Below, in pieces: positions 1 through 4,740 of a stretch of 5,682 nt of DNA. The number at the start of each line of letters is the position of its first letter. The stretch's first letter is position 1. The notes under the pieces were generated by a model, which saw only the letters and a list, made by a program, of their open reading frames with translations, did no database searches and was not told where the DNA came from. A program made the position numbers and the translations under genes. The stretch is from Bacteroides sp. UBA1317 (lineage in GTDB: Bacteria > Bacteroidota > Bacteroidia > Bacteroidales > Bacteroidaceae). The stretch spans positions 42,050-47,731 of the forward strand of contig DBTL01000046.1 of the NCBI GenBank assembly GCA_002307035.1. The letters run 5' to 3'.

Positions 1-4
1 TTTC

Positions 5-47
5 TACAGGCGATTCTTTTATAATATAGGCGACCTCTTCTTTTATA
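5..47. repeat. Short imperfect tandem direct repeat
   Basis: Two copies share TAyAGGCGA followed by TTCTTTTATA. Copy 1 is at 5-23, and copy 2 at 25-47 carries four extra bases (CCTC, 34-37) between the two blocks. It lies in the AT-rich stretch downstream of the DUF3109 stop. The rest of 1-172 shows no gene with a supportable start and stop and no clear terminator. The repeat may be chance in low-complexity sequence. Confidence 0.35.
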
Positions 48-172
48 CATCAGACTCAACAAGAGGACCAAGAAACTATTTTGTTAATGACCGAAATACC
101 CTTATTCGTTTCCACGACACATTCTGCAATAACGTAAAGAAATGGAAACTAGAGAACTGTCATTTAAGCATA

Positions 173-754
173 TTATATCACATTACCCTTTTTCAACTCT
201 TCAGCTGCAATGTCCAATTCTTTATACCAAGCCTCTCCAAATTTACGTATAAGAGGTTCCTTCAAGAATTTATAAATGGGAACATTTTCTTTCTCCCCCA
301 AAAGAACAGCAGCCTTGCAGACACTCCAGCGATGATAATTTACAGCCTTTAAAGAACCGTAATTACCGACACGAATAGGATAAAGATGGCAAGAGATCGG
401 TTTGTAGAAATCCACTTTACCGGCACGATAGGCTTTTTCAATGGAACAGTAGCAACAACCTTTTTCATCATAGCATGTAAATACACAATCTTTCCCATTC
501 ACTATAGAAGTGACTAAATCACCATCCTCATCCTTGTAACACACTCCTTGCTTATCAATCACTACGCGCGCTTCAGGTGAGAGGTCATCCCAAATAATAG
601 GGAGAACTTTTTCCAACTCCGCAACCTCCTCCTTTTCAAGTGGAGCCCCGGCATCGCCTTCTACACAACATTCACCTTTACAAACATCAAGGTTGCACAG
701 AAATTTTTCACGAAGAACATCAAGTGTTACAACAACATTATCTATCTGAATCAT
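173..754 (-). CDS. DUF3109 family Cys-rich protein
   Basis: A 193-residue soluble protein that I recognise as the DUF3109 family common in Bacteroidetes; its function is not established. There is no signal peptide or membrane segment. It has twelve cysteines: C20, C25, C29-C30, C72, C90, C94, C100-C101, C103, C122 (followed by His123) and C146. The C-x4-C-x3-CC cluster near the N-terminus and the CCxC cluster in the middle resemble the metal-binding cysteine patterns of the YkgJ/UPF0153 type, so binding of a metal or iron-sulfur cluster is a reasonable inference, not shown. The ATG at 752-754 is the natural start (MIQIDNVVVTL). The upstream bases lack an SD, as is normal here. The gene begins only 13 bases past the T tract of the gpmI terminator, and I see no good promoter of its own, so it may depend on readthrough or on an unrecognised promoter. 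Stop is TAA. Confidence 0.85.
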   Translation of the reverse strand: MIQIDNVVVTLDVLREKFLCNLDVCKGECCVEGDAGAPLEKEEVAELEKVLPIIWDDLSPEARVVIDKQGVCYKDEDGDLVTSIVNGKDCVFTCYDEKGCCYCSIEKAYRAGKVDFYKPISCHLYPIRVGNYGSLKAVNYHRWSVCKAAVLLGEKENVPIYKFLKEPLIRKFGEAWYKELDIAAEELKKGNVI

Positions 755-767
755 ATTTCTTTAGGGT

Positions 768-802
768 AAAAAGGCGGAAGACTCTTGTCGTCTTCCGCCT
801 TT
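768..802 (-). terminator. Intrinsic terminator of gpmI
   Basis: A perfect 13-bp stem pairs 770-782 with 790-802 around a 7-base loop (783-789); the core is GGCGGAAGAC. On the minus strand the stem is followed by five T residues (768-772, partly inside the arm). No T run follows on the plus strand, so it works in the gpmI direction. It lies about 90 bases after the gpmI stop and 13 bases before the DUF3109 start codon, that is, inside any leader the two genes might share. Confidence 0.85.
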
Positions 803-894
803 GTTTCATATTATAATCAAGAGCGGAATATCCCTCTCTTAGATACTCATTCAAATTCTATCCCGAGTATAAACAATCTACCTCAGAGGATTTT

Positions 895-2409
895 TTATTT
901 AATCAAGATTTTGCCGGTCATCTCTTCCGGAGCTTCAAGACCCATAATCTTCAAGATTGTAGGAGCCACATCCGCTAAACGACCATTACCAACCTCTGCG
1001 TTTTTGTTTTCCGTTACATAAATGCAAGGAACAGGATTCAGCGAGTGAGCCGTATTAGGAGACCCATCTTCATTTACCGCATTGTCGGCATTACCATGAT
1101 CAGCAATGATAATTGCTTCATAGTCTTGAGCTTTTGCCGCTTCAATCGTTTCTTTTACGCAATTATCGACAGCAGCAACAGCCTTCTCGATGGCTTCGTA
1201 GATACCGGTATGCCCTACCATGTCGCCATTCGCATAGTTTACTACGATAAAGTCATATTTGTTTTCATTGATTGCAGCGACCAGCTTATCCTTTACCTCG
1301 TAAGCACTCATTTCAGGCTTCAAATCATAAGTCGCCACTTTGGGAGAAGCAACCAAGATACGGTCTTCACCTTCATAAGGAGTTTCGCGGCCACCATTAA
1401 AGAAGAAAGTAACGTGAGCATATTTCTCTGTTTCGGCAATGTGCAACTGAGACTTTTTTTCCTTTGCCAAATACTCACCCAACGTATTTTCCACATTATC
1501 TTTATCAAACAAGATGTGTACATCTTTGAATGAAGAATCGTATGGAGTCATGCAATAGTATTGCAAACCGGGAATCGTTTTCATTCCGACTTCAGGCATA
1601 TCTTGCTGAGTAAGCACAGCGGTAAGTTCCTTGGCACGGTCATTACGGTAGTTAAAGAAGATAACCACATCACCTTCTTTGATCGTTCCGTCAACTCCTG
1701 CATTTACAATTGGTTTGATGAACTCGTCTGTCACACCTGCATCATAAGATTCCTGCATTGCCTGAACCATGTTATCAGCTTTCTTACCTGTTCCGTTTAC
1801 CAACAAATCATAAGCCTCCTTCACACGTTCCCAACGCTTGTCGCGATCCATAGCATAATAGCGACCAATGATGGAGGCTATCTTCCCGGCAGAAGTCTGG
1901 CAATGTGCTTCAAGTTGTTCGATAAAACCTTTCCCGCTCTTCGGGTCAGTATCACGACCATCCATAAAGCAGTGAATGAAAGTATTTTCAACGCCGTACT
2001 CTTTAGAAATATCGCAAAGTTTATATAGGTGATCGAGTGAGCTGTGCACACCACCATCCGAAGTCAAGCCCATAAAGTGAATGCTCTTTCCGTTATTTTT
2101 CGCATAAGAGAAAGCTGAAACCACCTCAGGATTCTGCATAATGGTATTTTCACGGCAGGCCAGATTGATTTTCACCAAATCCTGATAAACTACGCGTCCG
2201 GCACCAATATTGAGGTGACCAACTTCTGAATTTCCCATTTGTCCGTCGGGCAAACCAACATTCTCACCACTTGCCTGCAGTTGAGAGTTCGGATATGTTT
2301 TTACCAGATAATCCCAATAAGGAGTGGGAGTATTAAAGATTACGTCAGCTTTTCCGTGACTACCGATTCCCCAGCCATCAAGAATCATTAAAAGGGCTTT
2401 TTTACTCAT
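895..2409 (-). CDS. gpmI: 2,3-bisphosphoglycerate-independent phosphoglycerate mutase
   Basis: Interconverts 3-phosphoglycerate and 2-phosphoglycerate in glycolysis and gluconeogenesis, using two Mn2+ ions and a phosphoserine intermediate. It is a cytosolic monomer in known members. The 504 residues match the usual family length of about 510. The expected residues are all visible. Metal site one is D396 and H400 (GDMVGH) plus H455 (NTAHS). Metal site two is D11 (ILDGWGIG), D437-H438 (IADHGN) and the catalytic nucleophile S61 (GNSEVGHLNIGAGR). Substrate-binding elements are SDGGVH at 117-122, GRD at 151-153, R183, R189, R255, R258 and K339. The phosphatase-like domain is split by the phosphotransferase domain (about residues 75-305). 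The start gives MSKKALLMILDGWG, as in relatives, and has no SD. A promoter lies about 75 bases upstream and an intrinsic terminator lies downstream. It is transcribed away from corA. Identification is very secure. Confidence 0.98.
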   Translation of the reverse strand: MSKKALLMILDGWGIGSHGKADVIFNTPTPYWDYLVKTYPNSQLQASGENVGLPDGQMGNSEVGHLNIGAGRVVYQDLVKINLACRENTIMQNPEVVSAFSYAKNNGKSIHFMGLTSDGGVHSSLDHLYKLCDISKEYGVENTFIHCFMDGRDTDPKSGKGFIEQLEAHCQTSAGKIASIIGRYYAMDRDKRWERVKEAYDLLVNGTGKKADNMVQAMQESYDAGVTDEFIKPIVNAGVDGTIKEGDVVIFFNYRNDRAKELTAVLTQQDMPEVGMKTIPGLQYYCMTPYDSSFKDVHILFDKDNVENTLGEYLAKEKKSQLHIAETEKYAHVTFFFNGGRETPYEGEDRILVASPKVATYDLKPEMSAYEVKDKLVAAINENKYDFIVVNYANGDMVGHTGIYEAIEKAVAAVDNCVKETIEAAKAQDYEAIIIADHGNADNAVNEDGSPNTAHSLNPVPCIYVTENKNAEVGNGRLADVAPTILKIMGLEAPEEMTGKILIK

Positions 2410-2481
2410 GATTATATTAATTTTTAAATATCTTCCTTAACAAATGCATATCAAACAAGCATAGCTCACTTTTTTCGTGCG

Positions 2482-2489
2482 CAAAGTTA
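2482..2489 (-). promoter_or_regulatory. gpmI promoter, Bacteroidetes -7 box
   Basis: On the minus strand this reads TAACTTTG, an exact match to the Bacteroides primary-sigma -7 consensus TAnnTTTG. It predicts a transcript start near 2478 and a gpmI leader of about 68 bases. No clear TTTG -33 element sits at the usual 19-21 base spacing; the only nearby TTTG (2518-2521) is about 28 bases away. The -33 position instead coincides with the inverted repeat at 2504-2516. Confidence 0.65.
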
Positions 2490-2503
2490 TAAAAAAGGCT
2501 GTT

Positions 2504-2516
2504 AATGCGCTGCATT
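2504..2516. promoter_or_regulatory. Inverted repeat between divergent promoters
   Basis: AATGC-GCT-GCATT is a perfect 5-bp inverted repeat with a 3-base centre at 2509-2511. The centre (2510) is exactly midway between the gpmI -7 box (2482-2489) and the corA -7 box (2531-2538), so it overlies the -33 region of both. A protein bound there could affect both promoters. A 5-bp arm can arise by chance, and no regulator is known from the sequence. Confidence 0.35.
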
Positions 2517-2530
2517 TCAAATGATTTATC

Positions 2531-2538
2531 TACTTTTG
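2531..2538 (+). promoter_or_regulatory. corA promoter, Bacteroidetes -7 box
   Basis: TACTTTTG matches TAnnTTTG exactly and is followed by GCGAC. It predicts a start near 2542 and a corA leader of about 130 bases, long for a simple 5' UTR. The -33 region (about 2505-2512) has no good TTTG and is occupied by the inverted repeat at 2504-2516. Confidence 0.65.
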
Positions 2539-2565
2539 CGACACTAAAAAAACAATAATAGAAAC

Positions 2566-2610
2566 ATGGACGATTCAAACCCGCGACCGTACAGTAAGAG
2601 TATTAACTAA
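2566..2610 (+). CDS. Possible corA leader peptide (14 aa)
   Basis: An ATG about 24 bases after the predicted transcript start opens a 14-codon frame, MDDSNPRPYSKSIN, ending in TAA at 2608-2610. It is out of frame with corA and ends 61 bases before the corA ATG. It has no SD, but an A-rich stretch precedes it. Two acidic residues followed by an Asn-Pro-Arg-Pro run recall the acidic or proline-rich leader peptides (such as MgtL) that destabilise ribosomes at low Mg2+ in enteric bacteria; that link is inference. The caution is that DSNPRP is the typical translation of an antisense tRNA T-arm, and the DNA here resembles one, so the frame could be accidental. Confidence 0.3.
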   Translation: MDDSNPRPYSKSIN

Positions 2611-2616
2611 AACGAA

Positions 2617-2668
2617 CAGAGTCATTCTATCTCAATGTCTCTGATCGAATAACTAACGAAAGGAGACA
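2617..2668 (+). promoter_or_regulatory. corA leader: two mutually exclusive hairpins
   Basis: Hairpin A pairs CAGAGTCATT (2617-2626) with AATGTCTCTG (2634-2643): nine pairs and one T-T mismatch around a 7-base loop. Hairpin B pairs TGTCTCT (2636-2642) with GGAGACA (2662-2668): six Watson-Crick pairs plus one G-T, with a 19-base loop. The two share 2636-2642 and cannot form together. B buries the corA SD (GGAG, 2662-2665); A frees it. A starts 7 bases after the stop of the possible leader ORF, so a ribosome paused there would block A. The pairings are seen in the sequence; a regulatory role is inferred. B alone is weak. Confidence 0.4.
2659..2666 (+). promoter_or_regulatory. Strong Shine-Dalgarno site of corA
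   Basis: AAAGGAGA, with its GGAG core (2662-2665) six bases before the ATG at 2672. Bacteroidetes genes usually lack an SD, and gpmI here has none, so a strong one that can also be paired in a hairpin suggests control at translation initiation. It also fixes the corA start. Confidence 0.6.
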
Positions 2669-2671
2669 ATA

Positions 2672-3598
2672 ATGAGAACTTATCTTTATTGTGAAGCCGG
2701 CTTTGTGGAAAAGCCGCAATGGCAACCAAATTGCTGGATAAACGTAGAATGTCCGGATGCCGATGATTTAAGATTCCTCACCCAAGATCTGGAAGTTCCT
2801 GAATCTTTTTTGAACGATATTGCCGACGTAGACGAGCGCCCACGTACGGAGACAGAGGACAACTGGTTGCTCACCATCCTACGCATACCCATGCAAAGTA
2901 CACAGAATGGTACGCCCTTCACCACTGTACCTATAGGGATTATCACGAATAACGAGATAATTATCTCTGTCTGCTATCACCGCACCGAGATAATGCCCGA
3001 CTTCATCAACTACACCCGCCGAAAAGGGCTTAAGGTGAATAATAAGCTTGATTTGATTCTACGCCTTATCTACTCCTCGGCCGTATGGTTTCTGAAGTAT
3101 CTGAAACAGATAAACAACGACGTAACTGCCGCTGAAAAAGCGTTGGAACGGAGCATCCGCAATGAAGATCTACTGCAGCTCATGAAGTTGCAAAAGACAT
3201 TGGTTTACTTCAACACCTCCATCCGTGGCAACGAAGTTATGATTGGAAGACTAAAAAGCATCTTTCAGCAACCGGAATACTTGGATGAGGAGTTGTTGGA
3301 AGACGTAATCACCGAACTTAGACAAGCATATAACACGGTGAACATATACAGCGACATTCTTACCGGAACAATGGACGCCTTTGCTTCTATCATTTCGAAC
3401 AACGTGAATACGATCATGAAACGAATGACAAGCATTTCCATCATTTTAATGGTGCCTACACTGATTGCCAGTTTCTATGGCATGAATGTCGATATTCATC
3501 TCGATCAGGTGCCACATGCTTTTGCCCTCATCGTGCTCCTTTCCGTAGGACTATCGGCCATGGCATTTGTGATCTTCCGAAAGATTAAATGGTTTTAA
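2672..3598 (+). CDS. corA: CorA family magnesium/divalent cation transporter
   Basis: Inner-membrane channel that takes up Mg2+ (and in some members Co2+ or Ni2+), working as a homopentamer in known family members. The 308 residues fit the family (about 310-350). The large cytosolic N-terminal domain (about 1-245) includes the conserved stretch DVDERPRTETEDNW near residues 52-65. A long charged helical region from about 140 to 245 would form the stalk helix. Two C-terminal membrane segments follow: TM1 at about 250-270, ending in the signature YGMN (G270-M271-N272), and TM2 at about 283-302, with a short basic tail KIKWF. The GMN motif is intact. The loop after it (VDIHLDQVPHAF) departs from the common enteric form, so ion specificity is uncertain. 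The ATG is fixed by a strong SD. The gene is divergent from gpmI, has a long structured leader and converges on rnhB with 13 bases between stops. No terminator is visible in that gap. Confidence 0.93.
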   Translation: MRTYLYCEAGFVEKPQWQPNCWINVECPDADDLRFLTQDLEVPESFLNDIADVDERPRTETEDNWLLTILRIPMQSTQNGTPFTTVPIGIITNNEIIISVCYHRTEIMPDFINYTRRKGLKVNNKLDLILRLIYSSAVWFLKYLKQINNDVTAAEKALERSIRNEDLLQLMKLQKTLVYFNTSIRGNEVMIGRLKSIFQQPEYLDEELLEDVITELRQAYNTVNIYSDILTGTMDAFASIISNNVNTIMKRMTSISIILMVPTLIASFYGMNVDIHLDQVPHAFALIVLLSVGLSAMAFVIFRKIKWF

Positions 3599-3611
3599 GA
3601 AGGGGCATTGC

Positions 3612-4214
3612 TCAGAAAGGCAATTGAAGTTGGCTATCGCCCAGCAAGTTAAAAGTGAGCCTATGATAAGGCGAATGGCCATGCAATGCTATCGCATTAC
3701 GATGCTTCTTTGTAGGATATCCCTTATTGTGATCCCAATCATAGTAAGGGAATTCTTCGTGCAGGCTATTCATGTAGTCATCTCTATAAGTCTTTGCAAG
3801 CACAGAAGCGGCAGCTATCGAAAGATATTTGCCGTCTCCCTTCACCACAGTGGTATGCGGAATGGTTTTATAACATTTGAAACGATTCCCGTCTATCAAC
3901 AGATGTTGCGGAGAAAGAGTTAATTGATCTAAGGCCCGATGCATAGCCAAGAACGAAGCATTCAAAATATTAATCTTATCAATCTCCTGTGGAAAAACGA
4001 CTCCGACGGCCCATGCCAACGCTTCCTTTTCTATCTCTTCGCGCAAGGCATAGCGTCGTTTCTCTGTCAATTGTTTAGAGTCATTCAGCAATTCATTCTT
4101 AAAGTCTTTCGGAAGAATAACAGCAGCAGCATATACCGCTCCTGCCAAGCATCCGCGTCCGGCTTCATCGCAACCGGCCTCTATTAAATCTTCGTTTAAA
4201 TAAGGTAATAACAT
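3612..4214 (-). CDS. rnhB: Ribonuclease HII
   Basis: Cleaves the RNA strand of RNA-DNA hybrids and cuts 5' of single ribonucleotides embedded in DNA, starting ribonucleotide excision repair; uses Mg2+ or Mn2+. With the start preferred here it has 200 residues, within the normal bacterial size. The DEDD active site is complete: Asp16-Glu17 in CDEAGRG, Asp108 in LLIDGN, and Asp145 in the AKTYRDD segment. The GRG loop (19-21) used for sensing the 2'-OH is present. An in-frame ATG 30 bases further upstream (4242-4244) would add MYLCHQNTQG, but those codons contain a perfect TATCTTTG -7 box (4234-4241), so transcription would begin inside that extension. MLLPYLN is therefore the likely N-terminus. 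It converges on corA (13-base gap) and stands alone; stop is TGA. Confidence 0.95.
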   Translation of the reverse strand: MLLPYLNEDLIEAGCDEAGRGCLAGAVYAAAVILPKDFKNELLNDSKQLTEKRRYALREEIEKEALAWAVGVVFPQEIDKINILNASFLAMHRALDQLTLSPQHLLIDGNRFKCYKTIPHTTVVKGDGKYLSIAAASVLAKTYRDDYMNSLHEEFPYYDWDHNKGYPTKKHRNAIALHGHSPYHRLTFNLLGDSQLQLPF

Positions 4215-4233
4215 TCCCTGAGTATTTTGATGG

Positions 4234-4241
4234 CAAAGATA
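4234..4241 (-). promoter_or_regulatory. rnhB promoter, Bacteroidetes -7 box
   Basis: On the minus strand it reads TATCTTTG, a perfect TAnnTTTG. The predicted start near 4230 gives a leader of about 16 bases before the ATG at 4212-4214, with AGGGA immediately ahead of the ATG. No TTTG lies at the usual -33 spacing (nearest at 4275-4278, about 33 bases off). It overlaps the codons of the longer rnhB reading frame and so decides the start. Confidence 0.6.
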
Positions 4242-4282
4242 CATTTTTCTCTCTTTCGTCCATTATTTATCAGCCAAAACAC

Positions 4283-4313
4283 TTGACTTTGACTCGTTAA
4301 TGTATTATCTTTG
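4283..4313 (+). promoter_or_regulatory. Plus-strand promoter in rnhB-hppA gap
   Basis: TTGAC at 4283-4287 and TATCTTTG at 4306-4313, with 20 bases between TTG and the -7 box: the best two-part Bacteroides promoter in the window. The predicted start is near 4317. No plus-strand protein gene follows; a strong hairpin comes within about 30 bases, so the product is probably a short RNA. Confidence 0.6.
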
Positions 4314-4316
4314 TGT

Positions 4317-4388
4317 TCATAATCATAAAGTATATTCAAAAGAAACCACATAAAAAGGGAGAAGTTAGCGCTTCTCCCTTTTTATGTG
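4317..4388 (+). ncRNA. Candidate small RNA, about 70 nt
   Basis: A good promoter (4283-4313) followed by an 18-bp hairpin whose right arm ends in a T tract (4379-4383) predicts a transcript of about 65-70 bases. It would have a roughly 30-base, A-rich, largely unpaired 5' part and a hairpin 3' end, the usual shape of a bacterial small RNA. No ATG-started frame of useful length lies inside. I do not recognise it as a known family. The alternative is that the hairpin only ends transcription coming from hppA and the promoter match is fortuitous. Confidence 0.35.
4347..4388. terminator. Bidirectional intrinsic terminator (18-bp hairpin)
   Basis: Perfect 18-bp inverted repeat: left arm CACATAAAAAGGGAGAAG (4347-4364), right arm 4371-4388, loop TTAGCG. 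The GC-rich core GGGAGAAG/CTTCTCCC is flanked by A5 on the left and T5 on the right, so it can terminate in both directions. It would insulate rnhB from transcription coming from hppA and end any plus-strand transcript from 4317. Confidence 0.8.
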
Positions 4389-4407
4389 TCTGCATCCCAA
4401 CATTTAG

Positions 4408-4434
4408 GACCAAAGATTGGTCAAAATCGACCAA
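4408..4434. repeat. Alternating GACCAA/TTGGTC inverted repeats
   Basis: GACCAA (4408-4413), TTGGTC (4417-4422) and GACCAA (4429-4434) form two overlapping inverted repeats sharing the middle copy. They lie directly before the 22-bp repeat array, and further GGTC/GACC words occur at 4473, 4556 and 4580. They could be protein-binding half-sites or small alternative hairpins. No function is known. Confidence 0.4.
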
Positions 4435-4520
4435 AACAACGGTTTAGTTTGCCTAAAAGGACGGTTGTGTTCGGTCAACTGCACGGTTGTGTTTCTTCAA
4501 AAGACGGTTTCTCTTCACTC
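4433..4520. repeat. Four imperfect 22-bp tandem repeats
   Basis: Units are 4433-4454, 4455-4476, 4477-4498 and 4499-4520. Each begins with an A-rich block (AAAAG or close) followed by the core ACGGTTT or ACGGTTG at 4439, 4461, 4483 and 4504, then a T/C-rich tail. Core spacing is 22, 22 and 21 bases, about two helical turns, so all cores face the same side of the DNA. The period is not a multiple of three, so the repetition is at DNA rather than protein level. It is not a CRISPR array, because there are no spacers. It could be a binding-site array or a decayed dispersed element. Confidence 0.55.
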
Positions 4521-4545
4521 GTTTCATTATTTGTCATCGAAATAA

Positions 4546-4610
4546 CTCCTAATGAGACCGATTTTTCTCCTAATGTTATGGTCAGTCACTCCTATTGTTA
4601 ACTCAACCGC
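4546..4610. repeat. Three CTCCTAnTG direct repeats at 21-22 bp
   Basis: CTCCTAATG at 4546-4554 and 4567-4575, and CTCCTATTG at 4589-4597, with spacing 21 and 22 bases. The intervening 12-13 bases are not conserved. It continues the phase of the ACGGTT array to its left (4504, then two periods to 4546). On the minus strand each copy reads CAnTAGGAG and so contains an SD-like AGGAG, but only the 4546 copy precedes an ATG at SD-like distance. Confidence 0.5.
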
Positions 4611-4673
4611 TCTATAGCATTAATAAACCATAAATCTGCTCTTGACAAAAATGAGCTCACTTCAGTCTATTTG
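4611..4673 (+). promoter_or_regulatory. Weak plus-strand promoter candidate
   Basis: TTGAC at 4642-4646 and TCTATTTG at 4666-4673 (one mismatch to TAnnTTTG) with 21 bases from TTG. A start near 4677 would run straight into the hairpin at 4696-4733, giving a transcript of about 60 bases. Bases 4611-4641 are AT-rich with no other signal that I see. Confidence 0.2.
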
Positions 4674-4695
4674 TATAGAATAATCAGCAGAATAT

Positions 4696-4740
4696 CGGCT
4701 TCTTCTTGCATGAAACACTACTAGAAGAAGCCGTTTTATT
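4696..4740. terminator. Hairpin at the 3' end of hppA
   Basis: A perfect 11-bp stem, CGGCTTCTTCT (4696-4706) with AGAAGAAGCCG (4723-4733), and a 16-base loop. It begins five bases after the hppA stop codon on the minus strand, the usual place for that gene's terminator or 3'-stabilising hairpin, but no T tract follows in that direction (ATATTCTGC). On the plus strand it is followed by TTTTATT (4734-4740), so as an intrinsic terminator it works better for plus-strand transcription heading into hppA. Confidence 0.65.

Noticed and set aside
1..50. Minus-strand ATG (48-50) opening a basic frame MYKRRGRLYYKRIACR that runs off the left edge
   Set aside because: Only 16 codons are visible, the Lys/Arg/Tyr richness follows from the AGGCGA/TTTTATA direct repeat, and there is no convincing promoter or RBS. 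It could be a real gene start but cannot be supported here.
2..351. Plus-strand frame open from the left edge to a TAA at 349-351
   Set aside because: More than half of it is antisense to the DUF3109 gene, it has no start in the window and its composition is not protein-like. Stop-free by chance is more likely.
1045..2028. Plus-strand frames inside gpmI (1045-1533, 1561-2028)
   Set aside because: They lie antisense to a fully conserved gpmI, show no domain or RBS, and are shadows of its codon pattern. The same holds for plus-strand frames inside rnhB and hppA and the minus-strand frame inside corA.
2560..2640. A complete tRNA gene on the minus strand
   Set aside because: Only a T-arm-like string is present. 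C56 is missing, the T-stem is unpaired on its 3' side, and no anticodon, D or acceptor arm folds.
4475..4537. Minus-strand 20-residue frame (acidic, starting MTNNETSEEKPSF) with AGGAG eight bases upstream of its ATG
   Set aside because: The SD-like bases come from the CTCCTAATG repeat and the coding part from the ACGGTT repeat, no promoter is seen, and 20 codons is too short to judge without conservation.
4386..4601. Plus-strand 71-residue reading frame in the rnhB-hppA gap
   Set aside because: It crosses both phased repeat arrays, its period (21-22 bases) is out of step with codons, its ATG falls inside the terminator's right arm, and no domain or RBS is visible. Probably not translated.
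4433..4610. CRISPR array
   Set aside because: The repeats are contiguous and imperfect with no unique spacers of constant length, and no cas gene is near.
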